Below, in pieces: positions 16,438 through 26,169 of a DNA stretch of 64,000 nt. Below the pieces are notes generated by a model, which saw nothing but the letters and a program-made list of their open reading frames with translations, was not told the DNA's origin and ran no database searches. Source of the DNA: Nostoc sp. CENA543. Lineage in GTDB: Bacteria; Cyanobacteriota; Cyanobacteriia; Cyanobacteriales; Nostocaceae. The stretch lies in the NCBI RefSeq assembly GCF_002896875.1, contig NZ_CP023278.1, positions 2,108,001 through 2,172,000 on the forward strand, in the 5' to 3' direction. The position numbers and the translations under genes are program-made. The number at the start of each line of letters is the position of its first letter. Position 1 is the stretch's first letter.

Positions 16438-18555
16438 TTAAAAAATGTAGGGTTTTGTGCGATCGCATTTGGGAATCCTCCATTTGAGGGCTTCTAGAAG
16501 GAGTGCATCTTGGTTGAAGGCGCAGGCGTGGCTTTGTTCGTCAGCGTCTGTTAGTCGATATAGTCCGAAGGTGGGGTTGAGGTGTAAGGCGCGGCTAATG
16601 TCCCAATGGCTGTTGTCTGGGGTGCGATTGACTTGGATTAGGAAGGTGAGGAGTTTTTGTTTACGGAGACAGCGACTGACTTCTGCTTGGGGGTGTCCGG
16701 TGATGCTGAGTCTATCTATCAGGGAAAGGGTACATTGTTTGAGTTCATCTGTACCGCGATCGCATTCTAATCTGATGGGGAATCTTTGATCAGACCAACG
16801 TTGGACTTTTAGATAAGTTTGAATATATTTCTCTGGAAATTCCGTAGCGGGATGGTTGGCTTGTTGTGCAGCTTGGATAAATTCTTCTCTATCAATGATT
16901 TCCACTTCTGCGTAGGGTAACAATCTCAGCAAATCGTAAGTATAAAAGCGTCCTTCATCCCAAACAGCAGCTTGTAAATCTGAACCTCCCCGAAATCTCA
17001 ATAGTTCTTCTTGGATAGCTTTCCCCGTGGAATCGTTCCCCAAGTTGAACCAATGTCCGCGTTTTTTATCTAATTGTTCTCCATAAACCCGCCGCAAATC
17101 TTCCGCCATACTGGTTTGTAGCGGTTGCATGACTCCTGTTGTTTTGGGACTCATACTAATTAACAAACCTTGGGCTTGCAGTGCGCCCCAATATTCGCGG
17201 TATCGTTCAAACTCTTTGGGAGGATCAAATGCTTCGGTAATAATTTCGCGGAACTCCAGACGACTGGATTCTTCCTTACCCGCTAACTTTTCCTTCAGTC
17301 TCGCCATAATCCAAGGAGTACGGCTAGGTAACAATACAAAAGCTTGATAAGCTGAAAAACCAGCATGACGACCGAGACGACCTAATCTTTGAATGAAAGT
17401 AGCAGAATCACTCGCCTCAAAAATCAGCAAATGAATCTTAAAATCTACACCCACATCCACCGCAGAAGTTCCCACCACTAAAACTGATTGGGGTGCATTT
17501 TCTAAATCTGCTTGAGTTATCGCCCTTTCTTGTCGGTCAATTCGTCCGCTAACTTCCCTCACAATCACATCAGGAAGTAAAGCCTGGAGTTGACGCACAG
17601 CCCGACTTACCAAGGCGACGGAGTTAAGAATAATTAACCCTCGTCCCCTTCCTTCGGCTTCTAAAAGGGTGCGAATATTTTCAGCTTCTTTTGTTAACCA
17701 ACTTAAAGAATCAGTATCTTGCTCTAACTGGATAAATTCCAAATTAACAGCTTGGCATATTTGCCGAAATCCTGGTGTAGACTCACTTTCATAATTTCCT
17801 GACACCTCCGTCACCTTAAACCCAGCAGTTTTGAGAATTTTCATAAACTCTGGCTTAGGAGTCGCAGAAGTAAACAAGAAACGCATGGGACGTTTTTTCG
17901 GGCGATTATGACGAATCAATAGCATACTGTTGAGAATTGCGGCTTCTTGATGCACACCAAAAATATGAAACTCATCAGCAATGTATAAATCGAGATTTCT
18001 AGCCAAAGTAATCGGTAACTCTGCCCGATTATAAGCAGGGTTAAGATAGCGAAAATGCGCTACTAAATGAAAAATATCGGGATTAGTCAAGATAACGTGT
18101 TTTTGCTTAAATGTCAGCAGTAATTCCTTGAATTTGTTACCTTTTTGTCCTTGCTCTACCCTGCGGGCTAAGTCAGCACCATAAAGAATGTCAATCAATG
18201 ACTGTCCTTCTGGGTTAAACTGTTCATAATAGCCAAAAACTTGCTTTTGTTGGTCTGTGACTAATTCAATAGTCGGGTAAAGTCCAATGACTCGCAAATC
18301 AAGGTTAAGTAACCCCGCCAAATAAGCTGCAAGAGATTTACCATCACCTGTGGCTGACGTGTTAAAGATAACTTCCGATTCTCCTTTGAGAATGGCGGCA
18401 TAAGTTTCGGCTTGGTGGGAAGATAAAGGACAACCAGAACCCTTTCCAAAGTTAGGAGCTTGCTTTTTGACTTGGCAAGTCTCCGTACAACCAAGAGGAC
18501 AAGCCCCAACTCCTGGGTTAAGTTGGGAATAGAGGGGCAGTAATTTAATTTTCAC
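16438..18555 (-). CDS. cas3: Cas3' helicase of subtype I-D
   Basis: The 705-residue superfamily-2 helicase unwinds target DNA; it lacks an HD domain, as expected for I-D. Walker A TSATGDGKS is at 66-74, DEFH at 194-197, SATPKP follows as motif III, and QRLGRLGRH as motif VI. The start codon is GTG at 18555. An unusual cysteine set precedes the helicase core: C19, C23, C27 and C42, in CPLGCTETC and GCPL, possibly a metal or Fe-S site. It is the first gene of the eight-gene operon and is divergent from a WYL regulator. Confidence 0.94.
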   Translation of the reverse strand: MKIKLLPLYSQLNPGVGACPLGCTETCQVKKQAPNFGKGSGCPLSSHQAETYAAILKGESEVIFNTSATGDGKSLAAYLAGLLNLDLRVIGLYPTIELVTDQQKQVFGYYEQFNPEGQSLIDILYGADLARRVEQGQKGNKFKELLLTFKQKHVILTNPDIFHLVAHFRYLNPAYNRAELPITLARNLDLYIADEFHIFGVHQEAAILNSMLLIRHNRPKKRPMRFLFTSATPKPEFMKILKTAGFKVTEVSGNYESESTPGFRQICQAVNLEFIQLEQDTDSLSWLTKEAENIRTLLEAEGRGRGLIILNSVALVSRAVRQLQALLPDVIVREVSGRIDRQERAITQADLENAPQSVLVVGTSAVDVGVDFKIHLLIFEASDSATFIQRLGRLGRHAGFSAYQAFVLLPSRTPWIMARLKEKLAGKEESSRLEFREIITEAFDPPKEFERYREYWGALQAQGLLISMSPKTTGVMQPLQTSMAEDLRRVYGEQLDKKRGHWFNLGNDSTGKAIQEELLRFRGGSDLQAAVWDEGRFYTYDLLRLLPYAEVEIIDREEFIQAAQQANHPATEFPEKYIQTYLKVQRWSDQRFPIRLECDRGTDELKQCTLSLIDRLSITGHPQAEVSRCLRKQKLLTFLIQVNRTPDNSHWDISRALHLNPTFGLYRLTDADEQSHACAFNQDALLLEALKWRIPKCDRTKPYIF

Positions 18556-18561
18556 GTTAAG

Positions 18562-18594
18562 CTTGTGGTGTATGTTGTCACAAGTCTAATACAC
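18562..18594. promoter_or_regulatory. Overlapping inverted repeats between cas3' and the WYL gene
   Basis: CTTGTG (18562-18567) faces CACAAG (18579-18584), and GTGTAT (18568-18573) faces ATACAC (18589-18594). They occupy the 51-bp space between the GTG of cas3' and the preferred ATG of the WYL gene, where both promoters must begin. They are candidate operators for autoregulation and cas repression. The arms are short, so this rests on position as much as symmetry. Confidence 0.4.
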
Positions 18595-18606
18595 AAAAAA
18601 ATAGAG

Positions 18607-19566
18607 ATGGTATCAAAAAATGATATTAACTCTAACCAATTGGGGTTTGCTTTAGAGATATTGAAGTTACTGGCGCAAAAACCACACAAGAAAGCAGAAT
18701 TAATTATTGCATTAGGCGATCGCGGTTTTGCAGCCGGAGATTTATCCCAAAAAATTGCTCGCACCATTACTAAACTCAGAGACTGCGGATTTGACATCAA
18801 AAGCGCGCCCAACCGTCCCTATGAGTTGATAGAATCGAAATTTCCAGTGATTTTGTCAACAGAACAGCAACAAGCCCTAGCAATGGCCGCAGAATTGCTG
18901 TCAGACATGGGTTTTACGGCTCAAGCTGGTCACATCTGGCGCATTGGGAACTTCAACAAAACCAACATCCCCAATTTAGCAGCAGATTTTCATCCTCCAG
19001 CTAACTATAGCGAAGAAAATTTAGATGCCGTTTTACAAGAATTACAACAACGCCTACAACAAAAACGCCGCTTTGTCATTTGGTATTGCAACAGCAAGGG
19101 TGAAGAAAGACACTGGGACGTAGACAAATCAGAATTGAGATTGCATGATGGTTCACTATATCTATTTGCCTTAGTTCCAGACTGGTTTAGTCGCCATATT
19201 CCCACTAGACCCAATGTGGAACAAAACTCAGCCTTTAGAATAGATCGGATCATCCGCGTTGGTGCAGCTTCCCAAACACCTTGGATTTACAGTAAATTCC
19301 CCACCATAGATATTACCTACCGACTCACAGGTGCTTTAGCCACCTACAAACCTCGCCGACCCCATGAAAAAATCATCTCTTCCCCAGAAAACACAGAATA
19401 TGTTGATATTGTGGCTCAGGAAGACTTTGTCTTTTGGTTTATTCAAAGAATGTTACGCTACGGCGCAAGTGCCACTGTTTTAAATCCGCCTTGGATAGCA
19501 CAACAAATCCAAGATGCTCATCAAAAAGCCCTTGACAACTACTCTGGTCAATTAAATTTGGGTTGA
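18607..19566 (+). CDS. WYL-domain regulator of the I-D locus
   Basis: The 319-residue protein has an N-terminal winged-helix region (about 10-65, ALEILKLLAQKPHKKAELI), then a WYL-type Sm-like fold (RRFVIWYCNSKGEERHWDV, LRLHDGSLYLFAL) and a WCX-like C-terminus. WYL proteins sense nucleic-acid-like ligands and control defence genes; a related gene next to the Synechocystis I-D array (Sll7009) has been reported as a repressor of that array. ATG 18607 is preferred to GTG 18565, which would leave no space for promoters beside cas3'. Its role here is inferred from that precedent and the divergent layout. Confidence 0.85.
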   Translation: MVSKNDINSNQLGFALEILKLLAQKPHKKAELIIALGDRGFAAGDLSQKIARTITKLRDCGFDIKSAPNRPYELIESKFPVILSTEQQQALAMAAELLSDMGFTAQAGHIWRIGNFNKTNIPNLAADFHPPANYSEENLDAVLQELQQRLQQKRRFVIWYCNSKGEERHWDVDKSELRLHDGSLYLFALVPDWFSRHIPTRPNVEQNSAFRIDRIIRVGAASQTPWIYSKFPTIDITYRLTGALATYKPRRPHEKIISSPENTEYVDIVAQEDFVFWFIQRMLRYGASATVLNPPWIAQQIQDAHQKALDNYSGQLNLG

Positions 19567-19604
19567 AAACCCAACATGATCAAAACTGTGTTGTGTAAAA
19601 TCTA

Positions 19605-20183
19605 TTATGCAAAAATCTGTTGTAAATTTAAAACAAAACCAGGGAGAACATCTTCACCCGATAAACTTGTGGGAGATTGTAAAAATTCTGGTGCTTGATT
19701 GGGGCGATAAATTATTACTTGTTTATCTTTAGGATTAATTAACCAACCGAGTTGTAACCCATTGGCTAAATATTCTTGCATCTTCGCTTTAGTATCTTCT
19801 ACATCATCAGTTTCCGAAACTAATTCCACTGCAAAATCAGGACACAAAGGGAGAAATTTCTTTCTTTGTTCTGGTGTCAAAGCTTCCCATCTTTCTATTT
19901 TTATCCAAGCCGCATCAGGCGAACGAGTTGCCCCATTTGGTAGTTTAAACCCAGTAGAAGAATCAAAAGCTTTTCCTAGCTGATTTTGACTGTTCCAAAA
20001 CCATATTTGACCTAATAAATCAAAATTTCGATTTCCCGTTTCTCCCCCAGTAGGTGACATAATAATTAATTCCCCTTCAGCAGTTAACTCTAGCCGCAAT
20101 TCTTTATTCACAGCAACAATTTGTGCAAATTCCTCATCAGTAAATTGCAGATTAGGAGGTAATTGTAAAGTTAAAGCTGTCAT
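19605..20183 (-). CDS. Uma2 family (DUF820) putative endonuclease
   Basis: The 192-residue protein belongs to Uma2, a PD-(D/E)XK-fold family greatly expanded in cyanobacteria. Visible marks are ELIIMSPTGGETG at about 57-69, RSPDAAWI at about 87-94 and FAVELVSETDD at about 117-127; the Asp and Glu in the latter two are the presumed catalytic acids. The usual length is about 190. No biological role is established for most members. It stands alone, convergent with the WYL gene. Confidence 0.88.
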   Translation of the reverse strand: MTALTLQLPPNLQFTDEEFAQIVAVNKELRLELTAEGELIIMSPTGGETGNRNFDLLGQIWFWNSQNQLGKAFDSSTGFKLPNGATRSPDAAWIKIERWEALTPEQRKKFLPLCPDFAVELVSETDDVEDTKAKMQEYLANGLQLGWLINPKDKQVIIYRPNQAPEFLQSPTSLSGEDVLPGFVLNLQQIFA

Positions 20184-20355
20184 ACTTAAACACCATCAAC
20201 ACTAAATATTTACCTCTCTCCTCTAAGAAGAAAAGCTGACGTTGCATAAATGTGGGATGAATTAAGCTTTTTGAGTAAAGTGAACTATAGATTTCTTGCG
20301 GCTTTGCGCCTCTTGGCGAAACAATATCTTAACTGCCGAAAAATCTTAAAAGCAA

Positions 20356-20428
<73 letters not shown>

Positions 20429-20489
20429 ACATAAACAATCATAATAACAATATTATAGTTAATTCGTCAATATTTAGTCAATTGAAAAT

Positions 20490-22733
20490 TTAAATTGTAG
20501 TAGATTGGGGAAATTTGATCATAAACGTTGTTTGTCCTGCACCACTTTCTACGTGAATTGAGCCGCCTAAATGTCTGACCATTTTTTTCACTAAAGCCAT
20601 TTCTAAGCCTGTACCGCTATATTTCCAGGGGTCATTTTTGGAAAGGTGGTAAAACGGCTCAAAAATGCGGGTTTGATCCTGGGTGGAAATTTCTAACCCC
20701 GAATTACTGACGCTAATTTGCAATGCTGCGGCTGTGGTTTGGGTAGAGACTGTTATTGATTCTCCTGGGGGGGTGTATTTGCACACATAGTTCAAAAGTT
20801 CGGTGAGAATGCGTTCTAGTTCGGTGATGTCGGTGACTAGGGGGGTGAGATTAGTTGCAATATCGAGTTTTAATTGCTGTCCCTGACAACTAGTCACATC
20901 TAAAAAAGCGGCGACAACGGGAGGAAGCCACGTTTGTAAGTCGATGTTAATCAAGGTTGGGGGTTCTGGTTCTACCTCCAAATGAATTAGGGTGAGTAAA
21001 TCGTTTATGAGTCGGCTTTCTCTTCCACATTCTTTATGCAGAATTTGTAGGAGTTGGGGAGCGATTTCTGTATCTAGCGTACCGTTGGGTAAAAAGAGAC
21101 TTTCTAGGGTTTGAGCCGCTAGACTAATGCTGGTTATGGGTGTTTGTAGTTCATGGGAGAGGTTTTTGAGGAATTCTTGGTTGAGGCGTTCTTTGGTTTC
21201 TAGTTTTTTGATTCTGGCTTGTTTGCTAGCATTGAGTCTAGTTTGACGAATGGCGATCGCACATTCATGGGCTAAAGTTTGTACTAAGTCAATCTCTAGT
21301 TCCTCAAATCTCTGTTGTGTGGGTTTAATCACCCAAAGATTGCCTAAAATCCCATCTTTGTCATAAATAGGACAAGCCAACTGTGTAATCACCAGTAATT
21401 TAGGATGCCATCCAGGAACGATTTCTACAGATTGAAAAGGTTGTTTTTGCATGAGTGGCTGATAAATTTCGCACAACTCTTGCGGTTGTCTGATCAGTCC
21501 CTGGTAGGTAATTTGGGTAACTGCATACTCATGCACTACACTCACCACAGCACAGTCAGGACTGTAGAGTTCGATATAGCAAGATTCTAGTTGCAATAAT
21601 TTGGTCAACTCTTGGGTAACGTAGGCAAAAACTAGCTTTTCTTCTGGATGATCCCGGATTTTTTCTGTCACCCTCAGCACTAAGCTTTGAAAGTTTTTTG
21701 TCTGCTGTAGGTGCGTGTGGTGTTCTTGCTTGTGTAACTCTAGCTGATTTTTCAGCTGTTTGATTTGCTGTTGTAGTTCTTGCTGGTGGGTAGCTATTCC
21801 CAGTTGGGAGGCTATTTGCTGGAGTAAATCAATTTCAGTTTGCTGCCATTGGTGGGGTTCATGGCAATATTGAGCGATTAATAATCCCCACAAATTCTGC
21901 TGTAATAAAATAGGAACGACTAGATGCGCTCTCACCTGCAAGGAGTTTAAAAAATCTCTTTGGCAATTATTAATCCCATCAGTATAAATGTCTGTGACAA
22001 TTTGATGACAACATCGCCCCCGATGTTCTTGATGTTGATAACGTAAGCAAGGATCAGGGAAATGTTTACCTAAGAGGGAAATATCAGGTGTCACCGTAGC
22101 TTCAGCAATGACTACGCCATTGTGATCATGAGACATTTGATAAATGAGGATGCGATCGCAATTTAAACAAAGTCGTAAATCTTCCACAGTCTGCTGGAGA
22201 ATCACATTGAAATCTACAGCATCATGAATTCTTTGGGTGACTTTCGCTAATAATTGCTCTTTACCTGGGGTTACTTGTTTGATCGGGGTAATATTACTAC
22301 TAGTCCCCAGGATGCGATAAATTCGTGAGTTAGCATCCCGCAATGGCGTTAATGTTGTACTCCACCAAGTCGAAACTCCCTGAAACTGTAAACATTGCTC
22401 ATAGGAAATCGTCTTACCCAAGCGCACGCAATCAGTGTAACGCTGACGCACCTTAATTGCATCCACAGGAGTCAGAATATCCTCTGGTTTTTTACCCCGC
22501 AAATCCTGCGAACTGATACCTATCCACCGTTCATGGGTGGGATTAAGTCCCACATAACAAAAATCACCATTCTCTAACACATCCACCACAAAGATAGATG
22601 TCTGCACAGAGTCATACATACTAAGTAGTAACTGTTCCACACTACTTTTTTCATCAACTGCTGTGCCGAAAATAAGGCGAGTGTGAGATTGTTCCGTCAA
22701 CTCGACTGTAGATTCTACTGAATTTATATTCAT
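20490..22733 (-). CDS. PAS-GAF-GAF sensor histidine kinase
   Basis: This 747-residue soluble sensor kinase has a PAS domain (about 30-150), a GAF domain (about 165-310) with a cysteine-histidine-rich loop (RGRCCHQIV), a coiled-coil (about 310-350, glutamine-rich), a second GAF (about 350-500) and a C-terminal kinase. The phosphorylation site is the His in LSHELQTPITSI. The ATP-binding region shows SGTGLEMALVKKMV and IFEPFYHLSK. No membrane segments are seen. The GAF loop is not the usual bilin-binding DXCF or CH pattern at a clear position, so chromophore binding is uncertain. No response regulator gene is adjacent, so the partner is unknown. Confidence 0.9.
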   Translation of the reverse strand: MNINSVESTVELTEQSHTRLIFGTAVDEKSSVEQLLLSMYDSVQTSIFVVDVLENGDFCYVGLNPTHERWIGISSQDLRGKKPEDILTPVDAIKVRQRYTDCVRLGKTISYEQCLQFQGVSTWWSTTLTPLRDANSRIYRILGTSSNITPIKQVTPGKEQLLAKVTQRIHDAVDFNVILQQTVEDLRLCLNCDRILIYQMSHDHNGVVIAEATVTPDISLLGKHFPDPCLRYQHQEHRGRCCHQIVTDIYTDGINNCQRDFLNSLQVRAHLVVPILLQQNLWGLLIAQYCHEPHQWQQTEIDLLQQIASQLGIATHQQELQQQIKQLKNQLELHKQEHHTHLQQTKNFQSLVLRVTEKIRDHPEEKLVFAYVTQELTKLLQLESCYIELYSPDCAVVSVVHEYAVTQITYQGLIRQPQELCEIYQPLMQKQPFQSVEIVPGWHPKLLVITQLACPIYDKDGILGNLWVIKPTQQRFEELEIDLVQTLAHECAIAIRQTRLNASKQARIKKLETKERLNQEFLKNLSHELQTPITSISLAAQTLESLFLPNGTLDTEIAPQLLQILHKECGRESRLINDLLTLIHLEVEPEPPTLINIDLQTWLPPVVAAFLDVTSCQGQQLKLDIATNLTPLVTDITELERILTELLNYVCKYTPPGESITVSTQTTAAALQISVSNSGLEISTQDQTRIFEPFYHLSKNDPWKYSGTGLEMALVKKMVRHLGGSIHVESGAGQTTFMIKFPQSTTI

Positions 22734-23165
22734 GCGAGAGTCCCTGTCTGATGTTAATGACTCTTGGAGGCACTCATTTTTGAATTTCGCTGGTATAAAA
22801 TGTTTTTAGTGCCTCAAGCGAATGATTATGAGTCGTTGCTTACGATATTTGAGCCTTTCTTTAATTCTTATCAGAAATTTAGGCCAGTGGATAGCAATAC
22901 GCTTAACAAATCCTATATTGTGAAGGTTAAAACGCATTTGCAAGCTAGTCTAATTTTATTTATTTTTTTATGAAGATTAAACTAAAATTGTTGCATATAT
23001 TTAATTGTATACAAACATTGTATCAATGAATATTACGTTTCTTAACAAATAGGGGTGGAAGGGAGTAGGGGTGTAAGGGTGTAGGGGTGTAAGGGTGTAA
23101 GGGTGTAAGGGTGTAGAGGGGACATTATACCAATGCCCAATGCCCAATGCCCAATTCCCAATTCC
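22734..23165. other. Gene-free gap: inverted repeat and tandem repeats
   Basis: Upstream of the kinase, GAGGCACT (22767-22774) faces AGTGCCTC (22808-22815), a possible operator or hairpin. From about 23052 to 23118 the DNA is GTGTAAGG/GTGTAGGG repeats, and 23131-23165 is CCCAATG repeats running up to the exoprotein stop. A 69-codon frame at 22764 has no credible start or family resemblance. Confidence 0.6.
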
Positions 23166-25658
23166 CTAATGCACGCCGCAACCCGCCGCTTTCAATGCTG
23201 GACTGTGGGGTGTAGCGGTGGGTGCTTGCGCCACGAGAACTATATTGCCATCGGGTGCGACTATCCAACCTTGGGCTTCGATAATTTCAGGGGGGCGATC
23301 GCCTGATTGCATATTTGTGGTATTCTCTGGTGTATGCGGTTGTATCTTACCAGTGTGGCTTTCTCTATCTGCTGGGACATTAATCCAATCTGTGAGGACT
23401 GTATCCCCTGATAAGGTATCCATTGGACTCACTGAAATTCCGCCTCTGCCTGTAGAAATAAATGAACTTCGTTCCGTGCTTTTTCTCTGACTACAAGTAG
23501 AAGTAATTTGTTGAGAAGTATCGACTAAATTTGTGGGTAGTTCTACTATCCCCTGACTATTATCAACATCAGGTGTGTTAATTTGTATATCGCCATTTAA
23601 AGCGGAATTCTGCTGCGAAAAAGCTGTAATATCGTTAGTTGGCAGTTCACTCGGTTTTAATTCTTCTGGCTTGTCAGTGCCTAATAATCTGACTAAATCT
23701 GCACGGGTACGGGGTACAAAGCCAAAAATGCGCTCAGTATTGATATTGATTTTGCCACCATTGCCAGCAAAAGCATTGGCAGTGATATCGTTATTTTCTG
23801 AAGATGCACCCACAATAAAGCCATTAGGTATATCGATGCTAACATTACCGCCATCCCCTCTTCCTAGAGTTTTACCTGCACTAGTAGAGATTTGACTTTG
23901 ACGACGCATCAATAGTAAATCCTGCACCTTGAGTGTGATATTTCCACCCATACCCGCCTCACTCTCGGCAATCAATTGTCCGCCATTTTCGAGCCGGATG
24001 GAACGAGCATTGATATTGATTTCACCTGCTGCGCCTAACTTCGTGGGATCTCCTAAATAAATCACAGTTTTGGGTACTGCACTACTAACAGAAATTGCTC
24101 CGCGATCGCGAATAATTAATTTATCAGTAGTTAAATTTAAGTTTCCGGCTTTACCAGTTCCTCTGGTGGTGGTAGAAATACCAGCGACAAAATCATTGAT
24201 AGAAATACCAGCTACTTCTATGGATTCCGAGGCATTCACCGTCACATTGCCCCCTCGACCTATTGCTGGTATGTAGTTCCCTCCTGATAATATCCTACCG
24301 GCAGACTCGGTGCTGAGTATTGCTCCATCGTCAATACGTAAAACTTTGGTATTAATGAATATATCACCGGCATCTCCTATATCAGCAGTTGCAGCGAATA
24401 ATCCCCCAGGGACAGTTTGATTCCCGAAGGTTCTACTACCAGTTAACACCACAGATTCAGAGGCATTAATAATTAATTTACCACCCGACCCTAAGCGTAA
24501 TTCTGGATTGGCAGCCGCAGCATTATTGAGAAATTGCGCCCCTACTCTCACTTGTGCTACATCTTTGACAATGAGATTACCAGTTGTAATTTCTAAGTTG
24601 CCTGCATTACCAGCACCGAAGGTAACAGTTGTTAAAATTGCGGAATTTAAACCCACCAGTTCTACTGATTCTGAAGCATTAATGGTTAAATTACCGCCTT
24701 GTTTTTTACCTAAAGTATTAGCTAAAATTTGTGAGCGACTATTGACTAATATTTGCTTACCTTGGAGATGAACGCTACCGCTACCTTCACCACTCACATC
24801 AACTTGAGAAGGCCTCGCTGAATTGTTGATAATTCCTTCTGTTAGTTGAATTTTTTGCAAATCGCGGACATTTTCGTATCCTAGTTTCCATCCTTGAGGA
24901 GTGGGTTGGATATGAACAATACTATTAACACCGACGCTTCCTAATTCGATTCTGCCTTCCTTGGCGGTTAAATTGCCTCCCTGCAATATCAAATCGCCGC
25001 CTACTAGTGCTAAAGTTCTTTGTGGCTGTACCTGTAATCCAGCAGGACTGTTGAGACGATTTGTGGCACCACCTAAACTAGCTTGGGATTGGTTTTTGAT
25101 TGCACCTAATTTGGTGCCGAATTGTAAGCCTGTGGGAACGTTGACAGCTAACAATGGTGCGGTTTGTGGATTGGAAGCACTAAATTGCAGATTATTTGCA
25201 AAATTGATCCTATCGGCTGTAGTAGCTAAAAAAGAACCTTGAATATCTAAAGCAGCACGAGAACCGAAAACAATGCCATTGGGGTTAATAAAAAATAGGT
25301 TAGCTGTACCGTTAGTTTTGAGAATGCCATCAATATTGGAAATGGAATTACCTGTGACGCGACTGAAAATATTTTGAATGTTCGTAGTGTTATTAAAGTA
25401 AGCCGTATTGCCATTATACAAAGAAAAATTTTCAAAGCTATGGAATAGATTGTTGCCACGAATAGAACCACCATCTATTTGATAAATCGTTTGACCATTG
25501 ACAACTTGAGGTGTGACAACTGAATTCTCTAAACCCAATGTCTGATCCTGGTTGATTTGTGCCAAGACGCAATCTCCAGAAAAGACGGATAGGCTAGCAA
25601 TTGCTAAAGCATTTACTAGCCTCAAATCAGAATAGCGATCGCTTCGATTTTGACTCAT
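23166..25658 (-). CDS. Two-partner-secretion exoprotein (filamentous haemagglutinin-like)
   Basis: The 830-residue protein has a signal peptide (about 1-33, ending near CVLAQ) and the TPS secretion domain: NLFHSFENFSLYNGNTAYF, NIFSRVTG and the diagnostic NPNGIVFG. Long beta-helix repeats with GNLTI/GGNVTVNASE motifs follow. Such exoproteins cross the outer membrane through a TpsB (FhaC-like) pore; none is encoded nearby, so one must be elsewhere. The stop codon lies right at a CCCAAT tandem repeat. Function could be adhesion or surface structure; it has no visible toxin domain. Confidence 0.9.
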   Translation of the reverse strand: MSQNRSDRYSDLRLVNALAIASLSVFSGDCVLAQINQDQTLGLENSVVTPQVVNGQTIYQIDGGSIRGNNLFHSFENFSLYNGNTAYFNNTTNIQNIFSRVTGNSISNIDGILKTNGTANLFFINPNGIVFGSRAALDIQGSFLATTADRINFANNLQFSASNPQTAPLLAVNVPTGLQFGTKLGAIKNQSQASLGGATNRLNSPAGLQVQPQRTLALVGGDLILQGGNLTAKEGRIELGSVGVNSIVHIQPTPQGWKLGYENVRDLQKIQLTEGIINNSARPSQVDVSGEGSGSVHLQGKQILVNSRSQILANTLGKKQGGNLTINASESVELVGLNSAILTTVTFGAGNAGNLEITTGNLIVKDVAQVRVGAQFLNNAAAANPELRLGSGGKLIINASESVVLTGSRTFGNQTVPGGLFAATADIGDAGDIFINTKVLRIDDGAILSTESAGRILSGGNYIPAIGRGGNVTVNASESIEVAGISINDFVAGISTTTRGTGKAGNLNLTTDKLIIRDRGAISVSSAVPKTVIYLGDPTKLGAAGEININARSIRLENGGQLIAESEAGMGGNITLKVQDLLLMRRQSQISTSAGKTLGRGDGGNVSIDIPNGFIVGASSENNDITANAFAGNGGKININTERIFGFVPRTRADLVRLLGTDKPEELKPSELPTNDITAFSQQNSALNGDIQINTPDVDNSQGIVELPTNLVDTSQQITSTCSQRKSTERSSFISTGRGGISVSPMDTLSGDTVLTDWINVPADRESHTGKIQPHTPENTTNMQSGDRPPEIIEAQGWIVAPDGNIVLVAQAPTATPHSPALKAAGCGVH

Positions 25659-25734
25659 CGAAAATTTAGTCTCTTACGCCGTTCTTCTAGGACGACTTTA
25701 CACGGAATGTGATCAAAAGTGAAGTATGCTTTAT

Positions 25735-26058
25735 TTAGCAATAAACCCAACAGCCATCGGGATTACCATCAAATGGGCAAGGCTGAATCAATCCTAAGTT
25801 TGCACCTATGGGTGGTTTGGGTATGCTGAAAGATTCAATGGCTACCTGACCATTACTCTCATCAGCCGATTGCAGTTGATTGACATCTAGGGTGTATTGA
25901 ATTTTCAGCACTTGTGTATCAGAAATACCGTATTTTTCCAGTACCTTACCCAACTGGGATTTATTCAGAACTTCTATTAGTTCCCGGCTAATTTCATTTT
26001 GCAATTGCTCTAGAGTTTGAGGATCGAGAGAGACTTCCTGTAACATTTCAGTATCCAT
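25735..26058 (-). CDS. Small protein with cysteine-containing C-terminal tail, unknown family
   Basis: The 107-residue product is acidic and helical for its first 60 residues (SLDPQTLEQLQNEISREL...), then Ser/Pro-rich, and ends in PCPFDGNPDGCWVYC with three cysteines. There is no signal peptide or membrane segment. It lies 76 bp upstream of the exoprotein gene on the same strand and may be cotranscribed. The leader-plus-short-cysteine-tail shape resembles a ribosomally made peptide precursor, but no modification enzyme is nearby and I do not recognise the family, so that is only an idea. Confidence 0.6.
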   Translation of the reverse strand: MDTEMLQEVSLDPQTLEQLQNEISRELIEVLNKSQLGKVLEKYGISDTQVLKIQYTLDVNQLQSADESNGQVAIESFSIPKPPIGANLGLIQPCPFDGNPDGCWVYC

Positions 26059-26169
26059 GACTGTTGGGTACTCGCACCAAATATTGATTTATCTTCAATG
26101 AGAGTGGGTTTAACCTCTCCCAATTACTAATATCAGTTGGTTTGAGCAAATTTATGCAGTCATGAAGAA

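Noticed and set aside
22764-22973. 69-codon plus-strand frame upstream of the histidine kinase
   Set aside because: Overlaps an inverted repeat, and no family resemblance or credible start was seen.
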